From Scalesia atractyloides (lineage: Eukaryota > Streptophyta > Magnoliopsida > Asterales > Asteraceae): a DNA stretch of 64,000 bases. This document shows, in pieces, positions 45,669-56,792 of this stretch. Under the pieces are notes generated by a model that saw only the letters and a program-made list of their open reading frames with translations, did no database searches and was not told the origin of the DNA. Position 1 is the first letter of the stretch. Every line of letters begins with the position of its first letter. Made by a program: the position numbers and the translations under genes. The stretch covers positions 55,372,610 through 55,436,609 of the forward strand of contig CAMTDV010000013.1 in assembly GCA_947069175.1 (NCBI GenBank). Direction: 5' to 3'.

Positions 45669-47190
45669 ACAATAGCTTCATAAAATAACTTTGTCTTCAG
45701 ACTTCTTGCAATCTTCAACATCTTTGAAAAATGTTGGTCTTTGGATAGCTTCAGCTTTAACAGCTTCTGTCAGCAACAGACTCCCCCTAAGCTGATGTAT
45801 CCAATCACCAAATCTTCTAAATCGTTAGCGTTTGAGTAAACTCCAGTTTAGTCCTTGCATAGCAATCTTCAAAACTCTTCAACAACTTTGTCTGCAATGT
45901 AGAAAGGAGGTTCTAACATGCATCCAAGCAAACTCCTCTTCACAAAACTTCTCAGCAACACACTGCTACAATCTGAATACTATAAAACAAACATCTCGAG
46001 AAACCATAAGAATTTTTCAACACAAGTTACACAAATTATTTTTATTCAAGAGATAGTAAAACTGTATCACAGATTAAGCACTTCTCAACTCAAACCATAT
46101 ATCAAAATTATAAGCACACATAACTGCAAGATCATAAAAATTTTGAACTCAGCTGCTAACACCGTCTCCCCCTATCGGTAACAACTCCTCCACGAACAAC
46201 CAATATCCGTACAATAAGAATTTACAAGAAAATGAAATATTTTTGGATTTTTATATTTTCTAAAGCAAATAAAGTACGAAAAATTAAACACTCTATTTTT
46301 GTGAGTATCACCGGTAAGAAGATCATATCAGCAACATCAAACTGTTTTCACACTATTTTATAATTCTATATGCAACATTCATGAAAAACAGTTCAAGACG
46401 ATTACCAGTATTGTTTATCCACTTAAACAAAAATACATGAATATTTCAAGTACCATTACCTCGTGATCTGTTTAGATAATTTATATTGATATACTAGTGT
46501 GTCCCACTTCAGGACATACCCCCGCGATCAAGATATGCACAAAAATTCATTGTAGTAGGTGAGTATACCGAAATTCATCCTTTTGGATTTACAACATTAG
46601 ATAATTGGTGATCAGGTCAGTACTTCCGTACAACAAAGAGAGCAAATTATCCAACGAGGGTTAGGACAAATACCAAATTTTAGTACGAATAATACAATTT
46701 GCACTTTTGAATGACTCTCTAGAGAGCTTCTTCAATGTTTGGGATTTGGCATTTTAGCTCTTTTAAGATATCCCGGTTGTACCTAGGTCAGCATATATCT
46801 GGATGCAGAAGAAGGACAACCTTGATACCCCGGATGAAATAACAATATAACGACCTAAAACCTCAGATTTTGGCAATCTATCAACCTAAGTTTTAAGGTT
46901 ATAAAACCATACGCCACTGATATGTTCCCCTTCATACACAGTTTAGTTTAGTTTGTATCACAAAGGTAAGTTGATTATTTGATGCCTTTTGCCTACTGGT
47001 ACATCATATGATGAAGCTGCTATCACACTTAAGTAATTTTCTTTTAATTTCAGTGTGACAGTCTAACTTGCTCATTTTTCTTTTTCACATAGTGAAAACT
47101 CATTTTTGATTTTCTTTTTTTATATTTTTATTTTTTTGAAAAGCAGTAAATTATTTACAAACTATTTTTACAGAAAAATGGTTATTCAGG
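45669..47190 (-). other. 3' non-coding region of element C
   Basis: Co-linear with 23848-25400 of element A, including the purine run near 46165. No gene. Confidence 0.75.
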
Positions 47191-48821
47191 ATTCCTCATC
47201 CCATTGAGTTCGACTAAATGTTCAAAGCAGCCCTGTCAAAAGCTTTTGTGTAAAGATCTACCAGGTTATCTAGTGTCTCGACTCGATGTAGTTCAATTAA
47301 TTTCTTTTCAGCACAATCCCATATAAAATGATGACGAAGTCAATATATTTTGTGCGACTGTGTTTTACGGGATTGTTGGTGATTGATATAATGGCATAGT
47401 GTCTATCATAATAGGAGTACGAGTGAAATTCAAACCGTAATCGCGCATCTGCTGTTGGATCTAGAGAACCTGAGAGCAACATCTAGCCACAGCAATATAT
47501 TCAGCTTCACACGTCGAGGTAGACACGCAAGACTGCTTCTTGCATTGCCATGAAACGAGCCTCCCTCCTAAGAACTGACAACCACCTGTGGTAGACTTCC
47601 TTTTTGATTTGCATCCTCCAAAGTCCGAATCAGTGAAAGCAACAAACTTCAAATCACTAGCAGCTAGGTTTCCCCTTCAAGTAACAAAGAATCTGCTTCA
47701 CCAGTTTCATGTGGGACTCCTTTGGATTCGCTTGATATCTGGCACAAAGACATACTACGAACATGATATCAGGTCTTGAAGCAGTCAAGTACATCAGAGA
47801 ACCAATCATTGCCTTGTATTGAGTTGGATCAACATCCTCCACACTCTCATGATTTGTGATTCTCACAGATAGGTGTATTGAAAGTAGCACAATCCTCCAT
47901 TTTGAAACGAGACAAAATGTCATACACATACTTCGTCTGATTTATAAACATCCCATCCTTCTTTTGTTCAACTTGTAAACCCAAAAAGTAGGATAGCTCA
48001 CCCATCGCACTCATCTCAAAATTGCCTTCATTACCTCTTCGAAATCATGACACATGTTCTCAACAGATGACCCAAAGATGATGTCATCAACGTATACTGG
48101 TACCAGCAGAAAGTGTTCCTTCTTCCTTTTAATGAACAGTGTACTGTCAATCTGACCTCTTTCGAAACCATGTTTTAACAAATGTGCTGACAGTGTCTCA
48201 TACCACGCCCTAGGTGCCTGATGTAACCCATACAATGCCTTATCAAGTCGATAGACTCGATCTGGATAATCTGGATCAGTAAACCCTCCGGTTGTGAGAT
48301 ATACACCACTTCTTGGACTATCCCGCAAAGAAATGCACTCTTCACGTCAAGTTGGTAAACTTTGAAGCCCTTGAATGAAGCAAAAGCTTGGAACAAATGA
48401 ATTGCTTCCAACCTTGCTACTGGTGCAAACACTTCATTGTAATCAATCCCCTCTTGCTGATTGAACCCTTTCACTAGCAACCGAACCTTATTCCTAATCA
48501 CGATCCCTCGGTCATCTTTCTTGCACTTAAACACCCACTTAGTGCCTATATCTTTTTCTCCTTCAGGCAAGTTAACTAGCTCCCAAACTTTCAACTTCTT
48601 CAACTGAGCAAGTTCCTCCAGCATAGCTTCAACCCAACAATTGTCTTTTAGAGCCATATTAACATTCTTCGGCTCCTCTTGGGCAATAAAGCATCTATAT
48701 AAACACTCATGAATTAACCCAGTCTTCTGAATCGACGTAAACAAACATGAACCTTCGAGCACACCTCTTCTCGTCTGAAAACCTTAGCAGGATCACCAAT
48801 GATGTTTTCAACTGGATGATC
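47190..48821 (-). pseudogene. Pol of copia element C, RT and RNase H
   Basis: The linker and RT region are open from 48762: LIHECLYRCFIAQEEPKNV, KVWELVNLPEGEKDIGTKW and FNQQEGIDYNEVFAPVARLE. Unlike element A, the RT box is intact (VPVYVDDIIFGSS near 48100). A frameshift near 48290 and another near 48030 break it. RNase H shows AFTDSDFGGCKSKRKSTTGG and STCEAEYIAVARC, then decays. The pol is cut at 48821 by the LTR of gypsy element G, so integrase, protease and gag should lie beyond the right edge of the window. Confidence 0.88.
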
Positions 48822-49010
48822 TGTGACAACCTGGAAATTTCTCATACTTTCGCGTACCATTTTAACTAAATCCTTGTGCATGGCACTTGGGAATCTTTGT
48901 GTATGGCACTTGGGAACTTCTTGTAACTTTGCGTACCATCATTAACGAACTAACTCTTTGTGCGTGGAACTCTAAACATGTACGCTGCATGCTAAACCGC
49001 GTTTACTCAA

Positions 49011-49045
49011 TTTTCGGGACGAAAATTCTTTCAACATGGGGATAA
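49011..49045 (+). repeat. Polypurine-region copy inside the LTR of G
   Basis: The words TTTTCGGGACGAAAATTC and TTTCAACATGGGGATAA repeat the end of the internal region (61368-61404). They are followed by TGTGACATC, like a second LTR start, 224 bases after the true one. The 3' LTR has the same arrangement, with the second start at 61630. Confidence 0.88.
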
Positions 49046-51193
49046 TGTGACATCGTGGTTTTTCGGATAACTTAAACGCAATACTTGTCGAATAAATTAT
49101 ATGCTACGTATTAAACGTGTACGAGTTAGTGAATACGTGATGTGCGATTATGTGATTGTTTTAGTTATAAAATAATTATGGTAAACATGTACACGAACCG
49201 AACCGAACCGAACCGCGACACGAACCAACCTCGATTCCTTGTGACTCTAGGAGTGAACCAAGTTTTAAACCCAAACCAACCAACCCAAACCACTCTCGGC
49301 CGAGAACAAGCCCAAACCGCAAACCCATTTCCCTTTTCTTGATCCTTTTTGCCCTATATATACAAACACACATGCATGTTGCTTCACAAAAACAAAAACA
49401 CAAGAAACCTAGTGAGAAAGAAGCCGACGGCAGCCCTTGTTCATTCTCTTCGACCGCAAACAGCCTTACTCTTGTTCCATTGATCGCGAGCAACCTCTTC
49501 CTTCATCATCTTGAACTTATCAGCCCTACATCACCTTCTCGGTCGTGAGCAGCTTGTTCCTTTCATCCTCTCGGTCGCAACTATCTGTGATCATCGGTTC
49601 CTCATCTACTCACGGTTCATTAAGCTTGATTTAAAGGTTAGGATTTATAATTGTTTGCAAGATCATATTCGGATTATATGTGTTTGAATGTAGTGAGTAT
49701 GTTGTTAATCGGCTGAATTATCAAGTGTTGCATGTATGATTGTTTTCGGAACTCATAGTTTGCAAGTGTGTTTTGTTTATAAAAACTAGAGATATTGATT
49801 AGGGTTTGCATGGATATGATATATGTATTGATCTATGATTAGAAAAATCGGTTCTTGATCGCCTAGGTTCATTATATTGACGGTTTATGCGAATTAGTGG
49901 TAATAAAATGCTGAAACAGATTGCTGAGTGATAGTTACAGCCGACTTCAACTGGCTGTAACTCGGTCATTAGTTGTCGAAATCCGGATGTTGTGAAGTCT
50001 AAATCGTAGAGAATTGAATAACGAATCTAATGGCGCTGGATTCATATTTTTCTGAAGTCGTTTGCTATTTTTAAGTGGCCAAATAAGTTCAGTAACTAAA
50101 GCTGTGAAAATCCTGAAATTTTGTTAGTTGTTTATCGAGTTGGATTTTATAATCAGTAGGGAGTCGAATCATGAAATTTGTACAGCAACTAGGTATGGAA
50201 ATTTCCGGGCAACTCCAACTGGAATTTTGTTAATTGGACGATCAGTGATTTTTAAATAAATTCTTCCGTGGACTGCAGTCAGAAAGCGACGAATCTGACT
50301 GCAGCGTAGTATATTAATATTTATGATTAAATGGTAAAGAATTAGGACTTGAAAAATTTATATAAATTTCTACAATATAGTTGTCACCTGCTGTAAAATA
50401 ATGGGAATTTTGGAACGTGGAACTATTTTATAAAAATCCTAGAAAACAGCTGAATTATGAGTATGTAAGCTGAAATTTGATAACTTGTGATTGTGTGCAG
50501 CAAATTGTTGCATGGATTGGATTATGTTCATGATAAATTGTTTTGATTACTATGTTCACATGAGGATACTTGCATGCATGTTTGAGTGTTAGGTATTTTG
50601 TTGTGTGTATCACTTTGTGCGTAAATTACGTGTAGAATTTCTATTGGTGTGTTCACACACTGACTTGAAATCAATTGGTTTGTTAGGACGCAATTAGCGG
50701 TCCCATCCCTTACAACTTCTTTGCTACACTAACCGAGCAACTAAAGGTGAGTTCACGGCCCCTAATTTTATCCGGTTTTAAACAACAGGGGGAGAAACAT
50801 GTATACACTCTTCAACTCAATCTCTTTACATTATATGAAATTAACGTCACATAACTATTCGGTAACTAAGTTAATGTTAATGTAATGTTATGGTCACTAA
50901 GCAGCTATATCACTTAAGTCCTCGTCAATCTCTCGGATCGTTAGTATTGGGTTTTAGTAGCGGGGGAATTATAAGTAGTACTACTGGGCCCGACAAGCAC
51001 CATCCGAGCTAGTCGCGCTAGCCGACCGGGTATGGTAACGGGTGAATAATTTGGCCTAATTTCGCCATGGTCAGTGATAGGCCTGGCAACACGGAGGCAC
51101 AACAGTCAGCTTCGATCGCGAACACTTACGTGACATAACTTTAGGCTAGCTACCTATATATGTTAACATTGAACTTATTTACGAATCAACATT

Positions 51194-51357
51194 ATTATTC
51201 CGGGTTAGGAATAATGGAACAAACAACAATATTATTTCGGTTGGGAATAATGGAACCATCAGCAATATTATCCCAGGTTAGGGATAATGGAACCAACAAC
51301 ATTATTATTCCGGGTTGGGAATAATCGAACTAGTCGTTATCCCGGGTTAGGGATAAC
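51194..51357 (+). repeat. Array of five short hairpins in LTR of G
   Basis: Five consecutive units, each an inverted repeat. Stems are ATTATTCC/GGAATAAT, a weaker ATTATTTC/GGAATAAT, TTATCCCA/GGGATAAT, ATTATTCC/GGAATAAT and GTTATCCC/GGGATAAC, with GGTTAG- or GGTTGG-type loops. Copies recur at 55053-55217 and 63774-63938. Confidence 0.88.
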
Positions 51358-51799
51358 GGGGGAAACAAACTCATAACCGAACAAACGAATTTTGAAAACC
51401 TGTGAACTCACTCATCTTTAATGTTGACACTTGTTTCTTTACATGTTTCTCAGGACGCTAGGAGCTCTAGGCACTCACATGCATTGAACAAGACATCTTT
51501 TATCGAGTCTCATTTACAAACATTGTTTTGGGTTTTTCATTTGTTTTGGCGTTTGTGTTGGCGCCCGTTTCTCTACTTATTTTATGCTTCCGCTCAACCA
51601 TAAAAACTAATGCTTCCGCTAAACATTGGTAACTAACTAAGACAATATAAAATCTACGATGAATAGTTAAACAAATGATTTTTGGAAAACGTATTATCAA
51701 ATCATATAGAGTCGTTCGACGTACTAGTGTTTTAGATTCTGGTTTGTTCACACGCCTCGCGGTAAAACTCCGCAAGTGGAAATTGAGGGTATGACAGAT

Positions 51800-51811
51800 T
51801 GGTATTAGAGC
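51800..51811 (+). promoter_or_regulatory. Primer binding site of G
   Basis: TGGTATTAGAGC, one substitution from the tRNA-Met PBS, three bases after the LTR end. It is followed by CACTAGC. Confidence 0.85.
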
Positions 51812-52003
51812 CACTAGCTATAGAGAACCAGGTTTGCATTAGAAGTAGACCTAAACTATAGCTGAATACACGACACCAGACGTAGTTTGGCACCGAACTG
51901 ATATATCTTGTTATGCGATGTACCACAACTGTGTTATGTAGATTATGACTTCATAATAAGAAATGAAAAACAACTCGTAACTAACTACACGACTTAACAG
52001 GCA

Positions 52004-52657
52004 ATGTCATCATCATCATCATCATCATCATCCGACAAACTTACGCCACCAAGAGCGCCAGGAAAGGCACCTATGGTGGAACCCTTACCATCTTATGGCG
52101 TGGAAACACGCTCAGCTGCGAGGAAAAGGCTCGCTCTGGGGGAGGAGTCGTCATCACGCCCAATCATCGTTGTGCCGGTCAAACCGGTTAACCCTGTAGA
52201 AGTAGGAAATGACCTACTTAGAAACATGATACAGAAACAAGAAGAACAGTTAGAAAGAATGCAGGAAACCATCCTAGCACAGGGATGGATGATCCGACAA
52301 CTGACAGGTAAATCCGACTCGCTCGAGGAAGAGCAACACACGAGTAAGATAGCTCGTAACACCGTAGCCAGAGATCTGCGTGCTGAGCAGATAAGAGCCG
52401 ACTGGCTCGAAGACAGAGTCCTGGAAAATAGTTGGAACATTCAGGAGCTAGAGCAAAATCAAGCACCTGCACCAGCACCGGCCCCTCCAGTGCCGGTAGA
52501 GGAGGATCCGGAAGAGGATCCGGAAGAGGACCCAGAGGAGGACCCAGAGGAGGATCCAGAGGAGGATCCGGAGGAGGACCCAGCTGTAGAAGCCGGGAAT
52601 GCCGCGCAGGATGATGGCAACGATAGTGATCTGGGGGATGGAGACGTAGATGACTGA
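52004..52657 (+). CDS. Small acidic ORF upstream of gag in G, copy 1
   Basis: An intact frame for 217 residues. It opens with a run of nine Ser encoded by (TCA)n and SDKLTPPRAPGKAPMVEPL, then a helical, probably coiled-coil part (about residues 60-150: EVGNDLLRNMIQKQEEQLER), an Ala-Pro stretch, a tandem EEDPEEDP repeat (about residues 165-195) and an acidic end (DGNDSDLGDGDVDD). I do not recognise a family. It lies 207 bases after the LTR and 260 bases before gag, has its own start codon and is conserved in the duplicated copy, which argues that it belongs to the element. It could be an accessory protein or a detached N-terminal part of gag. No catalytic motif is visible. Confidence 0.75.
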   Translation: MSSSSSSSSSDKLTPPRAPGKAPMVEPLPSYGVETRSAARKRLALGEESSSRPIIVVPVKPVNPVEVGNDLLRNMIQKQEEQLERMQETILAQGWMIRQLTGKSDSLEEEQHTSKIARNTVARDLRAEQIRADWLEDRVLENSWNIQELEQNQAPAPAPAPPVPVEEDPEEDPEEDPEEDPEEDPEEDPEEDPAVEAGNAAQDDGNDSDLGDGDVDD

Positions 52658-52917
52658 CACGTCTCGCTTATTTTATTTACTTTCCTCCAGTCTATTTATT
52701 TTCCCACTTGTGTTTAAACTTGAGACTTTATAGTGAATTCATATGTTTGGTTGGAACTTTGTAAGACGTTGAAATTTCATTTAATCAAGTATTTCTTTTG
52801 ACTATTTAATATATTTGAGTTGACATAACTTGATAATTATTAAAGTACGAAGTAGGATAACTATATTGGATATATAGACTTATCGGGGTGTGTTTATGTT
52901 GAATTTCGAAGATCTAA

Positions 52918-54322
52918 ATGGCAACTGGACGACGTGGAAACCTTAACATGACGCCCGAAGAACTAGCTGCCATGATTAAAGAGCACGTGAACGCAGCTTT
53001 AGCGGGTGTTCAGAACCAACCGGCAGGAGGGGGTTTTAACCCCTACAAGATGTTCCTCGACGCGAAACCAAGCAAATACTCGGGGGCAGAAGGACCCATT
53101 GGACTGGTCCGCTGGATTGAAAAATCTGAATCAGTATTTGAAATGTGCAACTGTCTAGAGGCCAACAAGGTCAAGTATGCAGCCTCAACACTGGAAGATG
53201 GGGCACTAACTTGGTGGAATGCACAAGTCCAAACGCGTGGACTTATTGCTGCAAATGCTTTGGCCTGGGCCGAGTTTAAGGCCCTAATCAAAGAAGAGTA
53301 CTGTCCGCGAGACAGAGTGCAACAATTGGAGCAAACTTTATGGAACCACAAGATGGTGGGATCTGAAATAGAGGCATACACAGCAAAACATCATGACTTG
53401 GTATTTCTATGTCCCGATCTGGCCAACACTGTGGAGAAAAGACTCGAGTTCTATCTTGGGGGTCTGGTTCCGGAGATTCAGGGTATGGTAATGGCTAGTA
53501 ACCCTGTAACTGAGCATCAAGCAATCCGATTGGCGCACAAACTCACCGATAAGGCGGTGGAACAAAAGAAGTTGCCAGCACGGGGTACAACTGAAGTTGC
53601 CCCTGATAACAAAAGAAAGTTTGAAGACTCGTCTACTCGACAGTCTTCGTCATCTCAGCCACAACAGGGGAACCAGAAATGGCTCAATCATTACAACAGC
53701 CACCGGGGTCACCAAAATCAGCCCGCCAACAACAACAACAACAACCAGAACGCAAGCGGTTATGTAGGTCGAAAGCCGCAGTGCACCCGCTGTAATCTTC
53801 ATCATCACGGCCCTTGTGCCGGGAATCGCTGCCAACGATGTGGCAAGGTGGGATATGCGGCAAAGGATTGTCGTGGGGAAATCATGTCCCGACAGAACCA
53901 AAATCAACCCCAAGGCCCACAACAGGGTGTTAACCGGGGATGCTATCAGTGTGGTAGCACTGCCCACTACAAAAGAGACTGCCCACAGCTCCGTAACAAC
54001 AACAACAACAATGGTGGGAACAACCACAACCACAATAACCACAACAACAACAATAACAACAACAATAATGGAAATGGTGGCACAGGAGGTGCCAAAGGTC
54101 GCGCATTTACATTGGGCCGCGGAGAGGCCAGAAACGACTCGAACGTGGTCACTGGTAAGTTTCCCCTTAATGAACATTTTGCTACTGTGCTTTTTGATAC
54201 AGGTGCGGATAGGAGCTTTATATCTGGGTCTTTTAGGAAGAACCTAAATCTCACGCCTAAACCATTAGAGCCCTTATGTTATAGAATTAGCCGATGGTAA
54301 TTCTGTAGATGTGACCCATATA
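52918..54322 (+). pseudogene. Gag and protease start of G, copy 1, truncated
   Basis: Gag from MATGRRGNLNMTPEELAAM through GPIGLVRWIEKSESVFEM and GALTWWNAQVQTRG (capsid region), then two knuckles. The first reads CQRCGKVGYAAKDC with Tyr (53854-53856) in place of the zinc-binding His, where copy 2 keeps His. The second, CYQCGSTAHYKRDC, is intact. A poly-Asn stretch follows, then the protease motif VLFDTGADRSFIS. Shortly after, a two-base loss (copy 2 reads GAGACCCC, this copy GAGCCC, near 54270) shifts the frame to a stop at 54300. At 54322/54323 the sequence jumps back into the middle of the LTR. RT, RNase H and integrase are missing. Confidence 0.93.
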
Positions 54323-55657
54323 TGTAAGCTGAAATTTGATAACTTGTGATTGTGTGCACCAAATTGTTGCATGGATTGGATTATGTTCATGATAAATTGT
54401 TTTGATTACTATGTTCACATGAGGATACTTGCATGCATGTTTGAGTGTTAGGTATTTTGTTGTGTGTATCACTTTGTGCGTAAATTACGTGTAGAATTTC
54501 TATTGGTGTGTTCACACACTGACTTGAAATCAATTGGTTTGTTAGGACGCAATTAGCGGTCCCATCCCTTACAACTTCTTTGCTACACTAACCGAGCAAC
54601 TAAAGGTAAGTTCACGGCCCCTAATTTTATCCGGTTTTAAACAACAGGGGGAGAAACATGTATACACTCTTCAACTCAATATCTTTACATTATATGAAAT
54701 TAACGTCACATAACTATTCGGTAACTAAGTTAATGTTAATGTAATGTTATGGTCACTAAGCAGCTATATCACTTAAGTCCTCGTCAATCTCTCGGATCGT
54801 TAGTATTGGGTTTTAGTAGCGGGGGAATTATAAGTAGTACTACTAGGCCCGACAAGCACCATCCGAGCTAGTCGCGCTAGCCGACCGGGTATGGTCAACG
54901 GGTGAATAATTTGGCCTAATTTCGCCATGGTCAGTGATAGGCCTGGCAACACGGAGGCACAACAGTCAGCTTCGATCGCGAACACTTACGTGACATAACT
55001 TAGGCTAGCTACCTATATATGTTAACATTGAACTTATTTACGAATCAACATCATTATTCTGGGTTAGGAATAATGGAACAAACAACAATATTATTTCGGG
55101 TTGGGAATAATGGAACCATCAGCAATATTATCCCAGGTTAGGGATAATGGAACCAACAACATTATTATTCCGGGTTGGGAATAATCGAACTAGTCGTTAT
55201 CCCGGGTTAGGGATAACGGGGGAAACAAACTCATAACCGAACAAACGAATTTATGAAAACCTGTGAACTCACTCATCTTTAATGTTGACACTTGTTTCTT
55301 TACATGTTTCTCAGGACGCTAGGAGCTCTAGGCACTCACATGCATTGAACAAGACATCTTTTATCGAGTCTCATTTACAAACATTGTTTTGGGTTTTTCA
55401 TTTGTTTTGGCGTTTGTGTTGGCGCCCGTTTCTCTACTTATTTTATGCTTCCGCTCAACCATAAAAACTAATGCTTCCGCTAAACATTGGTAACTAACTA
55501 AGACAATATAAAATCTACGATGAATAGTTAAACAAATGATTTTTGGAAAACGTATTATCAAATCATATAGAGTCGTTCGACGTACTAGTGTTTTAGATTC
55601 TGGTTTGTTCACACGCCTCGCGGTAAAACTCCGCAAGTGGAAATTGAGGGTGTGACA
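54323..55657 (+). mobile_element. Internal partial LTR of G (3' 1.33 kb only)
   Basis: Corresponds to 50464-51796 of the 5' LTR, nearly base for base, and ends GGGTGTGACA. It lacks the first 1.64 kb including the TATA box. It is followed by PBS, acidic ORF and gag exactly as after the 5' LTR. It is part of the tandem duplication and not an independent insertion. Confidence 0.93.
55053..55217 (+). repeat. Hairpin array, copy in internal partial LTR
   Basis: Same five-unit array as 51194-51357. Here the first stem reads ATTATTCT/GGAATAAT, and the second loop keeps a three-G GGGTT where the 5' LTR has lost one G. Confidence 0.85.
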
Positions 55658-55660
55658 GAT

Positions 55661-55672
55661 TGGTATTAGAGC
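55661..55672 (+). promoter_or_regulatory. Second primer binding site inside G
   Basis: TGGTATTAGAGC, identical to 51800-51811, after the end of the internal partial LTR. Confidence 0.85.
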
Positions 55673-55864
55673 CACTAGCTATAGAGAACCAGGTTTGCAT
55701 TAGAAGTAGACCTAAACTATAGCTGAATACACGACACCAGACGTAGTTTGGCACCGAACTGTTATATCTTGTTATGCGATGTACCACAACTGTGTTATGT
55801 AGATTATGACTTCATAATAAGAAATGAAAAACAACTCGTAACTAACTACATGACCTAACAGGCA

Positions 55865-56532
55865 ATGTCATCATCATCATCATCATCATCATCCGACAAA
55901 CTTACGCCACCAAGAGCGCCAGGAAAGGCACCTATGGTGGAACCCTTACCATCTTATGGCGTGGAAACACGCTCAGCTGCGAGGAAAAGGCTCGCTCTGG
56001 GGGAGGAGTCGTCATCACGCCCAATCATCGCTGTGCCGGTCAAACCGGTTAACCCTGTAGAAGTAGGAAATGACCTACTTAGAAACATGATACAGAAACA
56101 AGAAGAACAGTTAGAAAGAATGCAGGAAACCATCCTAGCACAGGGATGGATGATCCGACAACTGACAGGTAAAACCGACTCGCTCGAGGAAGAGCAACAT
56201 ACGAGTAAGATAGCTCGTAACACCGTAGCCAGAGATCTGCATGCTGAGCAGATAAGAGCCGACTGGCTCGAAGACAGAGTCCTGGAAAATAGTTGGAACA
56301 TTCAGGAGCTAGAGCAAAATCAAGCACCTGCACCAGCACCGGCCCCTCCAGTGCCGGTAGAGGAGGATCCGGAAGAGGATCCGGAAGAGGACCCAGAGGA
56401 GGACCCAGAGGAGGATCCAGAGAGGAGGACCCAGAGGAGGATCCAGAGGAGGACCCAGCTGTAGAAGCCGGGAATGCCGCGCAGGATGATGGCAACGATA
56501 GTGATCTGGGGGATGGAGACGTAGATGACTGA
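55865..56532 (+). pseudogene. Small acidic ORF of G, copy 2, frameshifted
   Basis: Same start and order as copy 1 (Ser run, KLTPPRAPGKAPMVEPL, helical part, Ala-Pro stretch, EEDP repeat). An indel inside the GAGGATCCAGAG-type repeats near 56420 shifts the frame. The first frame then ends at 56464 with a basic RRTQRRIQRR-like tail, and the acidic end is readable only in the next frame to 56532. Upstream of this it differs from copy 1 by a few substitutions (Val/Ala, Ser/Thr, Arg/His). The tandem repeat is the obvious cause of the slippage. Confidence 0.88.
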
Positions 56533-56792
56533 CACGTCTCGCTTATTTTATTTACTTTCCTCCAGTCTATTTATTTTCCCACTTGTGTTTAAACTTGAGA
56601 CTTTATAGTGAATTCATATGTTTGGTTGGCACTTTGTAAGACGTTGAAATTTCATTTAATCAAGTATTTCTTTTGACTATTTAATATATTTGAGTTGACA
56701 TAACTTGATAATTATTAAAGTACGAAGTAGGATAACTATATTGGATATATAGACTTATCGGGGTGTGTTTATGTTGAATTTCGAAGATCTAA

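Larger units (their letters stand above)
48822..51796 (+). mobile_element. 5' LTR of gypsy element G (2,975 bp)
   Basis: Starts TGTGACAACCTGG directly against pol of element C and ends GGGTATGACA before the PBS. A TATATATA box lies at 49355-49362. A second LTR-like start, TGTGACATCGTGG, occurs at 49046 behind a copy of the polypurine region. An array of five hairpins lies at 51194-51357. Small differences from the 3' LTR include four rather than three GAACC-type repeats near 49195. Short frames inside (near 49142 and 51421) are not convincing genes. Confidence 0.92.

Noticed and set aside
51340..51357. TAGGGATAAC word resembling part of a homing-endonuclease (I-SceI) site
   Set aside because: Only the first ten bases agree, and the word is explained by the hairpin array of which it is one unit.
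51194..51357. GGTTAGGG-like words as possible telomere repeats
   Set aside because: Plant telomere units are TTTAGGG in tandem; here the word occurs only as loop and stem of separate hairpins.
53650..54177. Minus-strand frame of 175 residues rich in Val/Ile (and its twin at 57525-58052)
   Set aside because: It is the shadow of the gag poly-Asn (AAC)n region on the other strand; the plus-strand frame has clear gag motifs.
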